A DNA stretch of 64,000 nucleotides from Bin103 sp002238925 (GTDB taxonomy: Bacteria; Spirochaetota; Spirochaetia; SZUA-6; Bin103). Positions 25,050 through 34,025 of this stretch are shown here, piece by piece (the stretch's first letter is position 1; each line of letters opens with the position of its first letter). The DNA is taken from assembly GCA_965208065.1 (NCBI GenBank), contig OZ242313.1, forward strand, positions 4,154,001-4,218,000, in the 5' to 3' direction. The notes below the pieces were generated by a model that saw nothing but the letters and a program-made list of their open reading frames with translations, did not search any database and was not told where the DNA came from. Made by a program: the position numbers and the translations under genes.

Positions 25050-26816
25050 TCAGTCGCGCCGCTTCACGGTGATGGTAACGATGTCGGCCTTGCGGAACTT
25101 CTGGTGGCGCACGGTCGAGGCGTAGTGTCGCAGCAGGCGGAGTGACGTTTCGGCGTCCACGGAAGACGAGTCAGGCTCGCCGAGCGCAGCGATTTCATCT
25201 TCCAGGTTGCCGAACGACGAGGCGGCGACAAATTCCAGTTCCGCCAGCTCGCGGCCCACGCGTGCCGACACACGCATCCGGTTGCGCCGTTGCAGCCGGA
25301 ATTCGGGATCGTCGGCGAACGGATCGTCCTCGCCCTTCAGCGACAGGATCACCTCTTCGCACGCCGCCCGCAACGGGGCCTTGGCCGTCTCGCCCCAGCC
25401 GCGCGTGTCCGCCAGCCTCACCACGAATTGATCGACCGCGCCGATCGCCGCGGTGTCCAGATCCAGGGAGAGGCGCTTGCGATAGCCGGGCGGCTCCAGG
25501 ATCAGCGACAGGATGATCGCCACAATGCCGCCGGCAGTCATGCCGTTGCCAAGCATCAGTTCCAGCCGGCCGACCAGCAGTTCCGAAAATATCCATCCGT
25601 TCTGGAATCCCACGCCCACCCAGAACGAGATTCCGACGATCGCGCTCTTGCGGTAGTCAAGCCCCGACCCGACCACCAGCCTGATGCCGAGCGTGAACAG
25701 GATCGCCGCCAGCGCCAGGGTAAATGCGCCGGCCACCGCGTTGGGAATGGCAAGCAACAACGACACCACCTTCGGAAAGAAGGCCACCACCAGGAACAGC
25801 AGGCCGACGTACACCCCGACGCGCCGCGCCGCCACGCCGGTAATCTCGGCGATGGCCACGCTGGTGGCGTAGGTGGTGTTGGGCAGCGTGCCGAGCAGCC
25901 CGGACAGCAGGTTGCCGACGCCATCGGTAGCCACCGCACCTTGCACCAGCTTGTAGTCCGGAACCCGCGGACGGCGCCACGACACCCGCTGAATGGCAAT
26001 CGCGTCGCCCACCGTCTCGATAGCGCCGACCAGGGCGAGGAACGTGAATGAGGGCAACAGCAGGATATTGCGGGCGAGCGCAGGGAAGTCGAGCCCCGGC
26101 CACGCCGAGAAACGCGGCAGCCCGATCCAGTCGGCATCCAGGACCCGCTGCACGTCGTAGGTGCCGAACGCCAGGCCGACCACGCAGCCGCACACTACCC
26201 CGGCCACCGGCGCCCATACCCGCGCTATCCCGCGCATGCGCAGGGTGAGGATCATCATCACGGCCAGCGTGACGCCCGCCTCCAGCGGGGCGGCCGCCGG
26301 TGGGATACCCGGTGTCGTTTGTGCAAACAGATCAAAAATGACCGGCGCCAGGGTCACCGGAATCAGCATGATGATGGTGCTCGAGACAGTCGGGGTGATC
26401 AGCCGCCGCAGGTTGGTCAATTGGCGCGCGATCCTGAACAGCGGCAGACACGACAGCATGACCATGGTCGCCAGCAGCGCGGGGCCGCCTTCATTCAGGG
26501 CGGTAATGGATACGGCGATATACGCCGCGGACGGGCCCATCAGGAGCAGGTGGCCGGAGCCCAGCCGCCGGCGGCGCGTGGTCTGCAACATGGTGGTGAG
26601 ACCGCTCACGCACAGGGCGGCGAACACCGCCCACGACAGGTAGTCGTCGTCGAGACCAGCGCTGCGCACCACAATCAGCACCGTCACCACCATGCTCGCC
26701 AGCGACAGCGCGCCGTATTGGACCGCCAGTCCCGCGGCCAGCGGTCGCGGCGGCGGCTCGTCGGGTTCGAAGCGGACTTCCTGCTCGACCACCGGCTGGC
26801 GCGGAGCGTCTCCCAT
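25050..26816 (-). CDS. NCS2-type xanthine/uracil permease with C-terminal cytoplasmic domain
   Basis: A 588-residue membrane transporter. About 12 hydrophobic segments fill residues 30-440. The NCS2 signature is seen around FLALVGAIETVGDAIAIQ and the later LSGLLGTLPNTTYATSVAIAEITG, with the family's QN-like region replaced by PNTTY. It probably takes up a purine, a pyrimidine or a related compound by cation symport. After the last span a ~140-residue soluble domain follows (GAVDQFVVRLADTRGWGE, then PLRAACEEVILSL), which looks like a degenerate anti-sigma-type HATPase fold. This extension is not part of ordinary NCS2 proteins. I chose ATG 26816; the frame is open further, but only shadow sequence precedes it. 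It is divergent from the RraA-like gene. Confidence 0.8.
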   Translation of the reverse strand: MGDAPRQPVVEQEVRFEPDEPPPRPLAAGLAVQYGALSLASMVVTVLIVVRSAGLDDDYLSWAVFAALCVSGLTTMLQTTRRRRLGSGHLLLMGPSAAYIAVSITALNEGGPALLATMVMLSCLPLFRIARQLTNLRRLITPTVSSTIIMLIPVTLAPVIFDLFAQTTPGIPPAAAPLEAGVTLAVMMILTLRMRGIARVWAPVAGVVCGCVVGLAFGTYDVQRVLDADWIGLPRFSAWPGLDFPALARNILLLPSFTFLALVGAIETVGDAIAIQRVSWRRPRVPDYKLVQGAVATDGVGNLLSGLLGTLPNTTYATSVAIAEITGVAARRVGVYVGLLFLVVAFFPKVVSLLLAIPNAVAGAFTLALAAILFTLGIRLVVGSGLDYRKSAIVGISFWVGVGFQNGWIFSELLVGRLELMLGNGMTAGGIVAIILSLILEPPGYRKRLSLDLDTAAIGAVDQFVVRLADTRGWGETAKAPLRAACEEVILSLKGEDDPFADDPEFRLQRRNRMRVSARVGRELAELEFVAASSFGNLEDEIAALGEPDSSSVDAETSLRLLRHYASTVRHQKFRKADIVTITVKRRD

Positions 26817-26964
26817 CCCTTGGCCCCCAACTCTACCGATCCGTACGCCGGACGACAACGCGCCCCTACGCGCCCCCCTGCTGGTAGTCCGCGCGCGAGC
26901 ATGTTGTGATAGGCTCAACCCGGCAAGCGCGAACGAATCGCGCCAGACAACCAAGGAGAACACG

Positions 26965-27681
26965 ATGTCAGAGAAAGACCTGCTCGACGAACTCAGGCAG
27001 ATCGATACCCCCACGATCACCAACGTGGTGGCCACCTACCCCGGCGACGAGCTGTGCCTGGAGCTGTACCATCCCTGGGAAGCGAACTGGTACACCGACA
27101 ACCGGCTGATGTGCTGGTACCCGGAGTTGGGCCCGATTGCCGGCTACGCGGTTACCTGCACCTACAGTGTCACCGATCCCGGCTACTCCGGGCTGTCGCT
27201 GATGGACGTGCTGGAGGCGGCGGACCGGCAGGACGGACCCTCCATCTTCTGCTTCGAGCAGCGCTTCCCCGACGAGTTGGCAGACAAGGTGGGGCTGTCG
27301 GGCGGCAACATGACCTCGGCGCTGCGCGCCTGCGGCGCCATCGGCGCGGTAACCAACGGTCCGTCGCGCGACATCCACGAAATCCGCCCGATGAAGTTTC
27401 AGTACCTGACGCGCGGCATCTGCGCCGGCCACGGCCCGCAGTCGATCCAGGGTGTGCAGGTGCCGGTCAGCCTGTGCGGCATGGACGTGGCGCCCGGCGA
27501 CATCGTGCACATGGACGAGAACGGCGCGGTAAAGTTCCCGGCCAACCGCCTCGAGGAGGTGGTCACCAACGCCAAGACACTGCTGGCCAAGGAGGATGTC
27601 CGGGTCGGGAAGTTGTTGCAGGCCGACGGGCTGGCGGAAGTGCGCGCGATCATGGGCGGGCACCAGTACGTGAAGAAGTAG
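26965..27681 (+). CDS. RraA-like / HMG-CHA aldolase family protein
   Basis: A 238-residue member of the RraA/dimethylmenaquinone-methyltransferase-like superfamily, which includes metal-dependent oxaloacetate decarboxylases and 4-carboxy-4-hydroxy-2-oxoadipate aldolases. The core motif is GGNMTSALRACGAIGAVTNG followed by SRD. The catalytic Arg-Asp pair is kept, but the Asp of the usual VTDG is Asn. The AAGGAG ribosome binding site precedes ATG 26965. It is followed after 12 nt by an enolase-superfamily enzyme and then by an alcohol dehydrogenase, suggesting a short acid-sugar or keto-acid catabolic operon in which this enzyme would cleave or decarboxylate a 2-oxo acid. The exact reaction is unknown. 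Confidence 0.8.
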   Translation: MSEKDLLDELRQIDTPTITNVVATYPGDELCLELYHPWEANWYTDNRLMCWYPELGPIAGYAVTCTYSVTDPGYSGLSLMDVLEAADRQDGPSIFCFEQRFPDELADKVGLSGGNMTSALRACGAIGAVTNGPSRDIHEIRPMKFQYLTRGICAGHGPQSIQGVQVPVSLCGMDVAPGDIVHMDENGAVKFPANRLEEVVTNAKTLLAKEDVRVGKLLQADGLAEVRAIMGGHQYVKK

Positions 27682-27693
27682 CGGATCGGACCG

Positions 27694-28812
27694 ATGCAGG
27701 TTACCGCACTCACCGCGGCCACGCTGGTCATACCACTGCGCAACCCCACTTCGATCGCCGCCCGCACCATGACCGAGCGCCACTACACGCTGGTCAAGGT
27801 TGCCACCGAGGGCGGCGCGGAGGGACTGGGGTTCTGCTACTGCGGCAACGCGGCCGGCTGGGTGGTAACGAGCACGGTGCGCGACCTGCTCGCCCGCCAC
27901 GTGGTCGGACGCGATGTGCACCACACCGAGGGCATCTGGGACGACATGTACGCGGATGCCCTGCTGATGGGGCGGCGCGGGGCGGTGCTGCGCGCCATGA
28001 GCGCCATCGACATCGCGCTGTGGGACGCCAATGCGAAGGCGGCGGATCTGCCGCTGTACCGCTACCTGGGCGCGGCGCGCGGCGACACGGTGCCGGCCTA
28101 CGCGAGCGGCGGCTACTACGTGCCCGGCAAGAGCGAGCAGGACCTGGCCGCCGAGTGCGCACGGTACGTCGATGCCGGCTTCGGCGCGGTCAAGATCAAG
28201 GTGGGCCGCGTCGACGCGCGGGCGGACGCGGCGCGCATCGCCGCGGTGCGGCAGGCGGTCGGCGACGAGGTGGAGCTGTTTGCCGACGCCAACAACGCCT
28301 GGCCCGACGCGGCGAGCGCCATCCGCGCCGTCCGCCGCTGGGAGCAATTCGACCTGGGCTGGATCGAGGAGCCGAACCCGCCCGACGAGCTGGCCGCCCA
28401 TGCGGCGGTGGCCGCGGCGGTGGAGCCGCCGGTCGCCACCGGCGAGATTCACCAGACACGCTGGGACTTCCAGCAGATCCTGGATCTGGGCGCCGCCGCC
28501 ATCGTGCAGCCCGACGCCGCGGTGTGCGGCGGCGTTACCGAGTTCCGGCGCATCGCCGCCCTGGCGGCCGGCCAGGGCATCACCGTGGCCCCGCACTGGC
28601 TGGCCGACCTGCACGTGCACCTGGTGGCCGCCACGGCGAACGCCACCTGGGTGGAATACTTCACCGACACCGAGGTCCTGAACCTGATGGAGGTATTCCG
28701 CACCCGCCTGCAGGTGCGCGACGGCGCGCTGGTGCTGCCGCAGGAGCCGGGTCTCGGGATCGTGCTCGACGACGACGCCGTGGAGCGCTTCTCTCGCGAC
28801 GGCTGGCGTTGA
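27694..28812 (+). CDS. Enolase-superfamily (mandelate racemase/muconate lactonizing) enzyme
   Basis: A 372-residue TIM-barrel enzyme. The catalytic Lys pair is AVKIKVG; the metal ligands are Asp in FADANNAW, Glu in WIEEPN and Glu in ATGEIH; QPDAAVCGG and VAPHW lie on the later strands. This K-x-K plus Asp/His layout fits acid-sugar dehydratases and racemases of the MR branch. It acts in the cytoplasm, abstracting a proton next to a carboxylate. It is the second gene of the 26965-29950 set, 12 nt after the RraA-like gene and 43 nt before the dehydrogenase. All ligands are intact. A related but distinct enzyme is at 38829. Confidence 0.85.
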   Translation: MQVTALTAATLVIPLRNPTSIAARTMTERHYTLVKVATEGGAEGLGFCYCGNAAGWVVTSTVRDLLARHVVGRDVHHTEGIWDDMYADALLMGRRGAVLRAMSAIDIALWDANAKAADLPLYRYLGAARGDTVPAYASGGYYVPGKSEQDLAAECARYVDAGFGAVKIKVGRVDARADAARIAAVRQAVGDEVELFADANNAWPDAASAIRAVRRWEQFDLGWIEEPNPPDELAAHAAVAAAVEPPVATGEIHQTRWDFQQILDLGAAAIVQPDAAVCGGVTEFRRIAALAAGQGITVAPHWLADLHVHLVAATANATWVEYFTDTEVLNLMEVFRTRLQVRDGALVLPQEPGLGIVLDDDAVERFSRDGWR

Positions 28813-28855
28813 CCCGCACCCTCTGGTACCGTTGCGCGGACAAGGGAGTAGAGAG

Positions 28856-29950
28856 ATGAAAGCTGCCGTATTGCATGAAGTGGGCGGACCGTTCGTAATC
28901 GAGGATGTCGACCTGCAGCCGCCGCGGCCCGACGAAGTGCGCGTGCGGCTGGCCGCGGCCGGTATGTGCCACAGCGACTGGCACTTCGTGGCCGGCAAGC
29001 TCGACCGCCCCAAGCCGGTGGTGCTCGGACACGAGGGCGCCGGCATCGTGGAGGAAGTGGGCAGCGAGGTGACCCGCGTCAAGCCTGGCGAGCACGTCAT
29101 CCTCAACTGGGCGCCCTCCTGCAACAGCTGCTTCTACTGTTTGCGCGGCCAGAACGGACTGTGCGAGACCATGTGGTATTGGCACAACGGCACCATGCAC
29201 GACGGCAGCACGCGGCTGAGCCTGAACGGCGAGCGCGTCACCCAGTTCAGCGTGGTGTCCACCTTCGCCGAGCAGACGATCGCGCCCGAGGCGTCATGCG
29301 TGGTGATACCAGACGATGTCCCGTTCGACGTCGCAGCGCTGGTGGGCTGCGCGGTGACCACCGGCGTTGGGGCGGCGCTGAACACCGTACAGATCCGCCC
29401 CGGCGAGAGTGTCGCAGTGTACGGTTGCGGCGGCGTCGGGCTGAACGTGGTGCAGGGCGCACGGCTGAGCGCCGCCAACCCGATCATCGCCGTGGACACC
29501 GACCCGGCCAAGCTGGAAATCGCGCGCCAATTTGGCGCCACCGACGGCGTGGTGGCCGGCGACAATGCCCACAAGCAGGTGCAGGCGCTCACCGGCGGGC
29601 GCGGCGTGGACTTCGCATTCGAAGCGGTCGGCGCGCCGGCCGTGCAGGAAGCCGCCTACAAGGCCGCCCGCCCGGGCGGCGCCCTGGTGGTGGTGGGCGT
29701 GGCCCCCGCGGGGTCGGTTACCCGCTACGCGGGCCTCGACCTGCACGTGAACGAGAAGCGCATCTACGGCTCCTTCTTCGGCTCCACCGACGCGCACCGG
29801 GAGTTCCCGCGCCTGCTGGCACTGTACCGCGCCGGCAAGCTGCTGCTCGACGAGCTGATCTCCCGCCACTACCGCCTCGACCAGATCAACGACGCCTACG
29901 CCGACTTGCTAAGAGGTGGCCACAAGCGCGGCGTTCTATTGTTCGACTAA
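28856..29950 (+). CDS. Zinc-dependent alcohol dehydrogenase (class III-like MDR)
   Basis: A 364-residue medium-chain dehydrogenase. The catalytic zinc site is CHSDWH with GHEGAG, and the structural zinc cysteines are in CNSCFYCLRGQNGLC. The NAD loop is YGCGGVGLNVVQGA. The length and the SFFGSTDAHREF segment are typical of the class III-like group that includes S-(hydroxymethyl)glutathione-type and general aryl/alkyl alcohol dehydrogenases. It probably oxidises an alcohol formed in the same pathway as the two genes before it. AAGGGAG precedes ATG 28856. After the stop there is a weak 6-bp stem (29964-29983) without a T tract, and then ~260 nt without a gene. Confidence 0.87.
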   Translation: MKAAVLHEVGGPFVIEDVDLQPPRPDEVRVRLAAAGMCHSDWHFVAGKLDRPKPVVLGHEGAGIVEEVGSEVTRVKPGEHVILNWAPSCNSCFYCLRGQNGLCETMWYWHNGTMHDGSTRLSLNGERVTQFSVVSTFAEQTIAPEASCVVIPDDVPFDVAALVGCAVTTGVGAALNTVQIRPGESVAVYGCGGVGLNVVQGARLSAANPIIAVDTDPAKLEIARQFGATDGVVAGDNAHKQVQALTGGRGVDFAFEAVGAPAVQEAAYKAARPGGALVVVGVAPAGSVTRYAGLDLHVNEKRIYGSFFGSTDAHREFPRLLALYRAGKLLLDELISRHYRLDQINDAYADLLRGGHKRGVLLFD

Positions 29951-30056
29951 CTAGGCGAACCGTGCCTGCCACACTGAGCAGGCGCACAATCAGTTCAAGG
30001 AGGGAGCGCTTGGTGCTTCGTGGGAACACTCCCACCGGCCGTGGCGCGCTGGTTTA

Positions 30057-30085
30057 TTGACGCACAACGTGTCCTGATTTAGGGT
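30057..30085 (+). promoter_or_regulatory. Candidate promoter upstream of the FN3 lipoprotein gene
   Basis: TTGACG at 30057-30062, a 17-nt spacer and TAGGGT at 30080-30085. It has the same layout as the promoters proposed at 31360, 53396 and 54986. It lies in the otherwise gene-free stretch 29951-30216. Confidence 0.35.
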
Positions 30086-30216
30086 AAGAGGGATAACGAA
30101 CAGGTTGTCAGTTGATGGTCCTCAGGCATGAAAGACGATCTGTCGGCACCAGGGATGGAAATATGCGATCAATAACACTCCTGTTCTCGTATAACCAACT
30201 GGTGGCCCCTGCGCCA

Positions 30217-31134
30217 ATGTTCAATGCCGCGCGATTACTCACGGTCCTCGTGCTCTCCTGTACCCTCCTCGTGAGTGCATGCGGCGGAAGTCCCAACCCG
30301 GGGTCGCACACGGGTGACCAAGCAGAAATTCCCGGTGATTCCGAGCCAGAACTGGATCCGGCTCCGAACGGCGAAGCGGACAACGAGACCGACGGCGAGA
30401 CCGACGGCGAAACGAACGGCGAGACCGATGACGATCCGAATGACAGCACGGAGGACCCCGATCCTGATCCGACTTCACGACCGCAAGCTCCGGCCGCACC
30501 AGCCCGGCCCATGCTCAACTCCCCGAACCATTGCTCCCTGGAAGTCAACTGGTCCAAGCCGAGCGGTGCCGTTGTTAACGGCTACGAGGTGCAGTACCGG
30601 TCCGCAGGCGCCGGGAGCAACTGGACGGACTGGCCCCACAGCGGGACGGGAACGAGCACAGTAATCCGCAGTCTGGCCGCGGACACCACGTACCAAGTCC
30701 GGGTGGCTGCGAAGAATGCAGCCGGCCCGGGCCCATGGTCGCCGGCCCAATCCAAGGCGACCCTGGCAGAGGAGACACTCCCGATAGTTACCATTCACAC
30801 GGTGTCAAGCCCCATCATCGAGGGCGAGTCGGCGGAATTCTACGTCCAGGTGACCCGTCCGCGGTGTACGGTTCTGGAGGTGAAGGTACAGTTGATAGTG
30901 ACAGAGTACAGTACCAGAGGTATCCCGCGCACCCTTGTTAACCGGTTCGACTATCCTTCCATCGCCGTGGGCGAGAGGCAAGTCGTCTACGATGCGTATA
31001 CTACCGGAGACGACAGCTTCGACGAGCCGGGGCCAGCGATGGAGGTGAAAGCCAAAGTGCAGCCGGGTACCGGCTACGAGCCTTCTCAAATCCATGGGGA
31101 GAAGATAGTCGTCGACGACGATAATGACGGCTAG
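30217..31134 (+). CDS. Lipoprotein with acidic repeat, fibronectin type III and Calx-beta-like domains
   Basis: A ~305-residue predicted lipoprotein. The leader MFNAARLLTVLVLSCTLLVSAC ends in a lipobox. An alternative ATG at 30163 would give an 18-residue longer leader. After the Cys comes a low-complexity acidic stretch built from short G-E-T-D/N units, probably a flexible spacer from the membrane. The FN3 domain follows (LEVNWSKPSGAVVNGYEVQY, then AADTTYQVRVAAKNAAGPGPWS). The last ~110 residues (VTIHTVSSPIIEGESAEFYV) resemble a Calx-beta-type beta sandwich. No enzymatic motif is seen, so binding or adhesion outside the cell is likely. The base composition is somewhat less G+C-rich than its neighbours, which may indicate acquisition. 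Confidence 0.75.
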   Translation: MFNAARLLTVLVLSCTLLVSACGGSPNPGSHTGDQAEIPGDSEPELDPAPNGEADNETDGETDGETNGETDDDPNDSTEDPDPDPTSRPQAPAAPARPMLNSPNHCSLEVNWSKPSGAVVNGYEVQYRSAGAGSNWTDWPHSGTGTSTVIRSLAADTTYQVRVAAKNAAGPGPWSPAQSKATLAEETLPIVTIHTVSSPIIEGESAEFYVQVTRPRCTVLEVKVQLIVTEYSTRGIPRTLVNRFDYPSIAVGERQVVYDAYTTGDDSFDEPGPAMEVKAKVQPGTGYEPSQIHGEKIVVDDDNDG

Positions 31135-31359
31135 GTCGGCCGGTATGGCGCGGCGTCATCCTGTTCGACAACGCCATCTGACAGGCCAACTGGCCGTTCC
31201 GCCGTCGGCCGCCGCGGCCTGCAGCGCTCCCTGGAGCGCGCCGCCGGGATCCTTACCGGTGGGCTCACCACCGATGCGCTGGCGCTGAACTGGGCCGAAG
31301 TCCGCTACAGCACGTCGCCCACTCAACGCGGTTCTGCTCGACGACGGCGCCCGCTGGAT
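31135..31359. other. Gene-free stretch with possible coding remnants
   Basis: No intact gene. A very short piece near 31143-31181 could encode RGVILFDNAI and a stop, which resembles an alcohol dehydrogenase C-terminus. A following stretch reads like protein (LQRSLERAAGILTGG) without a start or a recognisable family. Both are too short to assign. Confidence 0.3.
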
Positions 31360-31388
31360 TTGACCGGGCGGCGCCGGTCGGGTAGAGT
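31360..31388 (+). promoter_or_regulatory. Promoter of the LplBC-type importer operon
   Basis: TTGACC (31360-31365), a 17-nt spacer and TAGAGT (31383-31388). The ATG at 31415 is 27 nt downstream with a GGAGGT ribosome binding site between. The -10 box is the same as at 54986 before another importer operon. Confidence 0.5.
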
Positions 31389-31414
31389 GGCTCATTCTTT
31401 GAAGTGGAGGTAAC

Positions 31415-33016
31415 ATGATGATGACGCGACTATTGGGTGGCGTGATTGCTTTGACGCTGACCATGCCGTTGGCGGCATTTGCGGGTGGCGACGTGGAGGC
31501 CGGCGCGGCTGCGGAGGAGTTCTCGATCGATCAGTACGAACCGTTGGCCGACAAGGAGTACGTGCTGGAGTGGGCGCCGATGTCGACGCCGGTGGCTGAC
31601 GACGGGCCGATCGTGACGTTCCTGGAGGAGAAGTTCAACGTCGACTTCCGCATGTGGGACAAGTCCGAGGGAGCGGCGCTGAGCGTACGCATCGCCGCCG
31701 GCGAGATTCCCGATTTCTTTGCCGACCTCAATACCGTGTACCGGACCTACGTCGAGGACGGCGTGTTGGCGGCGATTCCGATGGAGGCGCTGCAGCGGTT
31801 CGCTCCCAACATGTACCGGAGGTACCAGGAAGACCGGCCCGGCGCCATCGAGGCCCGCATCATCGACGGCGAGCTGTGGTGTCTGCCGCAGTCGGACGCG
31901 GAGACCGGCGGCACGCGAATGATGATCGCGTACCGTGGCGACTGGCTGGACGTGATCGGATTCGACGGAACCCCCGACACGCTGGAGGAGCTGGAAGCGG
32001 TCATGTACGCGTTCGCCCACGACGACCCCGACGGCAACGGCAAGAAGGACACCTACGGCACCTCCCTGCACGGTACGCAGGTGGTATACGGGGCCTTCGG
32101 GTACATCCCCATGGACAATCGCACCAGGGAGGATCTGCCCGGGCTGTGGCACGAAGTGGACGGGAAGATCGTGTACGGGGCGGTCCAGCCGGAGATGAAA
32201 GACGCGCTGGCAGTGCTGCGCAAGTGGTATGAGGACGGCGTCATCGACCCCGAATTCGTACAGGGCGAACGCAAGGGTACGCCGTACAGCAGGTACGCGT
32301 TCATGTCCGGGCAAGTCGGCATGACCACGGACTGGTACATCTACCTGAAGAACGAGTCGATGGTGGAGGGAGACCGGATCCCGCGCAACATCGCGGAGAT
32401 GGCGCGTCTGAACCCGCAGGCTGTAGAAACCATGAGGTACGGCAGGCCGCCGGTTGGGCCGACCGGAAAGCGCGGCGTCCCGGTGAATACCCCATTTCAT
32501 AGCTGGTTCCTCGGCTTCGGCAAGCACATGGAGCAGGAGCCGGACAAGATGGGCATCATCCTGCAGATCAACGACTACGCGAACGGCACCGACGAGGGCT
32601 TTCTGACGACCCGGTACGGATTCGAAGGCGAGCACTGGTCGTGGCAGAACGACGTTGTCGACAGCCTGGTGATTCAGCGTGAAGACCTGCTCCAGTGGCA
32701 CCAGGTCACGGAGATCGGCGGCGGGATCGCATTTTCGTCGATCTGGTTTCCCTCCATCCAGAGCCGTGTCAACAACAACATGAAGTGGGCGATGAATGTA
32801 CATCCGGAACTGTACGAGGATGGCTACCTGGACGCGGTCTATCTGCCGCTGCCGTCCGCCGGGAAGTACCAGGCCGAGCTGGAAAAGCTGCGCGACGAGA
32901 CCTACTTCGGCATCATCACCGGCGAGCTGCCGCTCGACGCCTTCGACGAATTCGTCGAGGAATGGCACCGCATCGGCGGCGACGTTCTCACCGAAGAAGC
33001 GAACGTGAAGCTGTAG
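31415..33016 (+). CDS. Sugar ABC importer solute-binding protein (LipO/YtcQ type)
   Basis: A 533-residue binding protein, long as is usual for the LipO group that works with LplB/LplC permeases. The signal peptide MMMTRLLGGVIALTLTMPLAAFAGG is followed by an acidic Ala/Glu-rich spacer. DDPDGNGKKDTYG is the calcium-loop-like motif typical of the group. There is no lipobox Cys, so it is free in the periplasm or processed in another way. The GGAGGT site before ATG 31415 is strong. A perfect 11-bp stem-loop (33041-33071) follows the stop and precedes the permease gene. Substrates of this family include oligosaccharides and uronic-acid polymers; the ligand here is unknown. Confidence 0.88.
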   Translation: MMMTRLLGGVIALTLTMPLAAFAGGDVEAGAAAEEFSIDQYEPLADKEYVLEWAPMSTPVADDGPIVTFLEEKFNVDFRMWDKSEGAALSVRIAAGEIPDFFADLNTVYRTYVEDGVLAAIPMEALQRFAPNMYRRYQEDRPGAIEARIIDGELWCLPQSDAETGGTRMMIAYRGDWLDVIGFDGTPDTLEELEAVMYAFAHDDPDGNGKKDTYGTSLHGTQVVYGAFGYIPMDNRTREDLPGLWHEVDGKIVYGAVQPEMKDALAVLRKWYEDGVIDPEFVQGERKGTPYSRYAFMSGQVGMTTDWYIYLKNESMVEGDRIPRNIAEMARLNPQAVETMRYGRPPVGPTGKRGVPVNTPFHSWFLGFGKHMEQEPDKMGIILQINDYANGTDEGFLTTRYGFEGEHWSWQNDVVDSLVIQREDLLQWHQVTEIGGGIAFSSIWFPSIQSRVNNNMKWAMNVHPELYEDGYLDAVYLPLPSAGKYQAELEKLRDETYFGIITGELPLDAFDEFVEEWHRIGGDVLTEEANVKL

Positions 33017-33040
33017 CGAACGATATTCTGAGCGCGTGAC

Positions 33041-33071
33041 GGAGCCTCGTGGGCCAGTCTCACGAGGCTCC
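33041..33071 (+). terminator. Perfect stem-loop between binding-protein and permease genes
   Basis: GGAGCCTCGTG pairs with CACGAGGCTCC (11 bp) across a 9-nt loop, 25 nt after the binding-protein stop. There is no T run, so it is more likely an mRNA-stabilising or partial attenuating element than a full terminator. Confidence 0.6.
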
Positions 33072-33092
33072 TCGCATGTCGCGGAGAGCGTA

Positions 33093-34025
33093 ATGGAAGC
33101 GGTGGACAGGCAGCTCGCAGGTACCCGGCGCAAGACGCCCTACTGGCGGTACCGCGAGCTCTATCTCATGCTCATCCCGGTGATCGCCTACTACGTGGTG
33201 TTTCACTACGTGCCAATGTATGGCGCTCAGATCGCCTTCAAGGACTACAAGTTCAACCTTGGCATCATCCGCAGCCCGTGGGTCGGCTTCGAGCACTTTC
33301 AGTACCTGTTCTCGCTGCGAAGCTTCAAGGAGATATTCCGCAATACCATTCTCATCAGCACCTACAAGCTGATATTCGGCTTCCCCGCGCCGATCATTCT
33401 GGCGATCCTGCTCAACGAGCTGCGCATCATCCCATACAAGAAAGCGGTGCAGACCGTCAGTTACCTGCCGCACTTTCTTTCCTGGGTCATTCTCGCCGCC
33501 ATCTTCACCCAACTGCTGTCGCCATCGACCGGGGCGCTCAATATCCTGCTCACCAAGCTGGGCTTCGAGCCGATTTTCTTTCTCGGAGACAAGAGCTGGT
33601 TCCGGTCGGTGCTGGTGTTCACCTCGGTATGGAAGGGCGTGGGTTGGGGATCGATCATCTATCTTGCTTCGATCGCCGGCATCAACCCGGAGATCTACGA
33701 GGCGGCGATCGTCGACGGTGCCGGCAGAATGCGTCGCATATGGCACGTCACCCTGCCGGGGCTCACCCCGGTGATCACGATTCTGCTGATATTCGCGATC
33801 GGCAGGCTCACCCTCGACGACTTCGACCAGATATTCAACCTGTACAACCCATCGGTGTACTCGGTCGGCGATGTCATCAGCACCTACACCTACCGCAAGG
33901 GCCTGGTCGAGTTGCAGTACAGTTTTTCCGCCGCGGTGGGCTTGTTCCAGAACGCCATATCGCTGGTCCTGATCGTCATCGTCAACTGGGTGACGAAGAG
34001 GTTCAATGAGTACGGCATCTGGTAG
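33093..34025 (+). CDS. Sugar ABC importer permease (LplB-like)
   Basis: A 310-residue permease with six predicted spans. LYLMLIPVIAYYVVFHYVPMYG is the characteristic N-terminal span of the LplB group (GAQIAFKDYKF follows), and the EAA loop is YEAAIVDGAGRMRRI. I chose the ATG at 33093, not the in-frame GTG at 33036, because the earlier start would run through the stem-loop at 33041-33071 and add a sequence without homology. Its 3' end overlaps the second permease gene by 20 nt. No ATPase gene is nearby. Confidence 0.88.
   Translation: MEAVDRQLAGTRRKTPYWRYRELYLMLIPVIAYYVVFHYVPMYGAQIAFKDYKFNLGIIRSPWVGFEHFQYLFSLRSFKEIFRNTILISTYKLIFGFPAPIILAILLNELRIIPYKKAVQTVSYLPHFLSWVILAAIFTQLLSPSTGALNILLTKLGFEPIFFLGDKSWFRSVLVFTSVWKGVGWGSIIYLASIAGINPEIYEAAIVDGAGRMRRIWHVTLPGLTPVITILLIFAIGRLTLDDFDQIFNLYNPSVYSVGDVISTYTYRKGLVELQYSFSAAVGLFQNAISLVLIVIVNWVTKRFNEYGIW

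Noticed and set aside
26968..29124. A 718-codon open frame on the minus strand
   Set aside because: It is a shadow of the RraA-like, enolase-superfamily and dehydrogenase genes.
31143..31181. A second alcohol dehydrogenase C-terminus (RGVILFDNAI)
   Set aside because: Only about ten residues; too short to separate from chance.
33036..33092. Longer LplB-like permease from GTG 33036
   Set aside because: It would be translated through an 11-bp hairpin and adds 19 residues without homology; ATG 33093 gives the family N-terminus.
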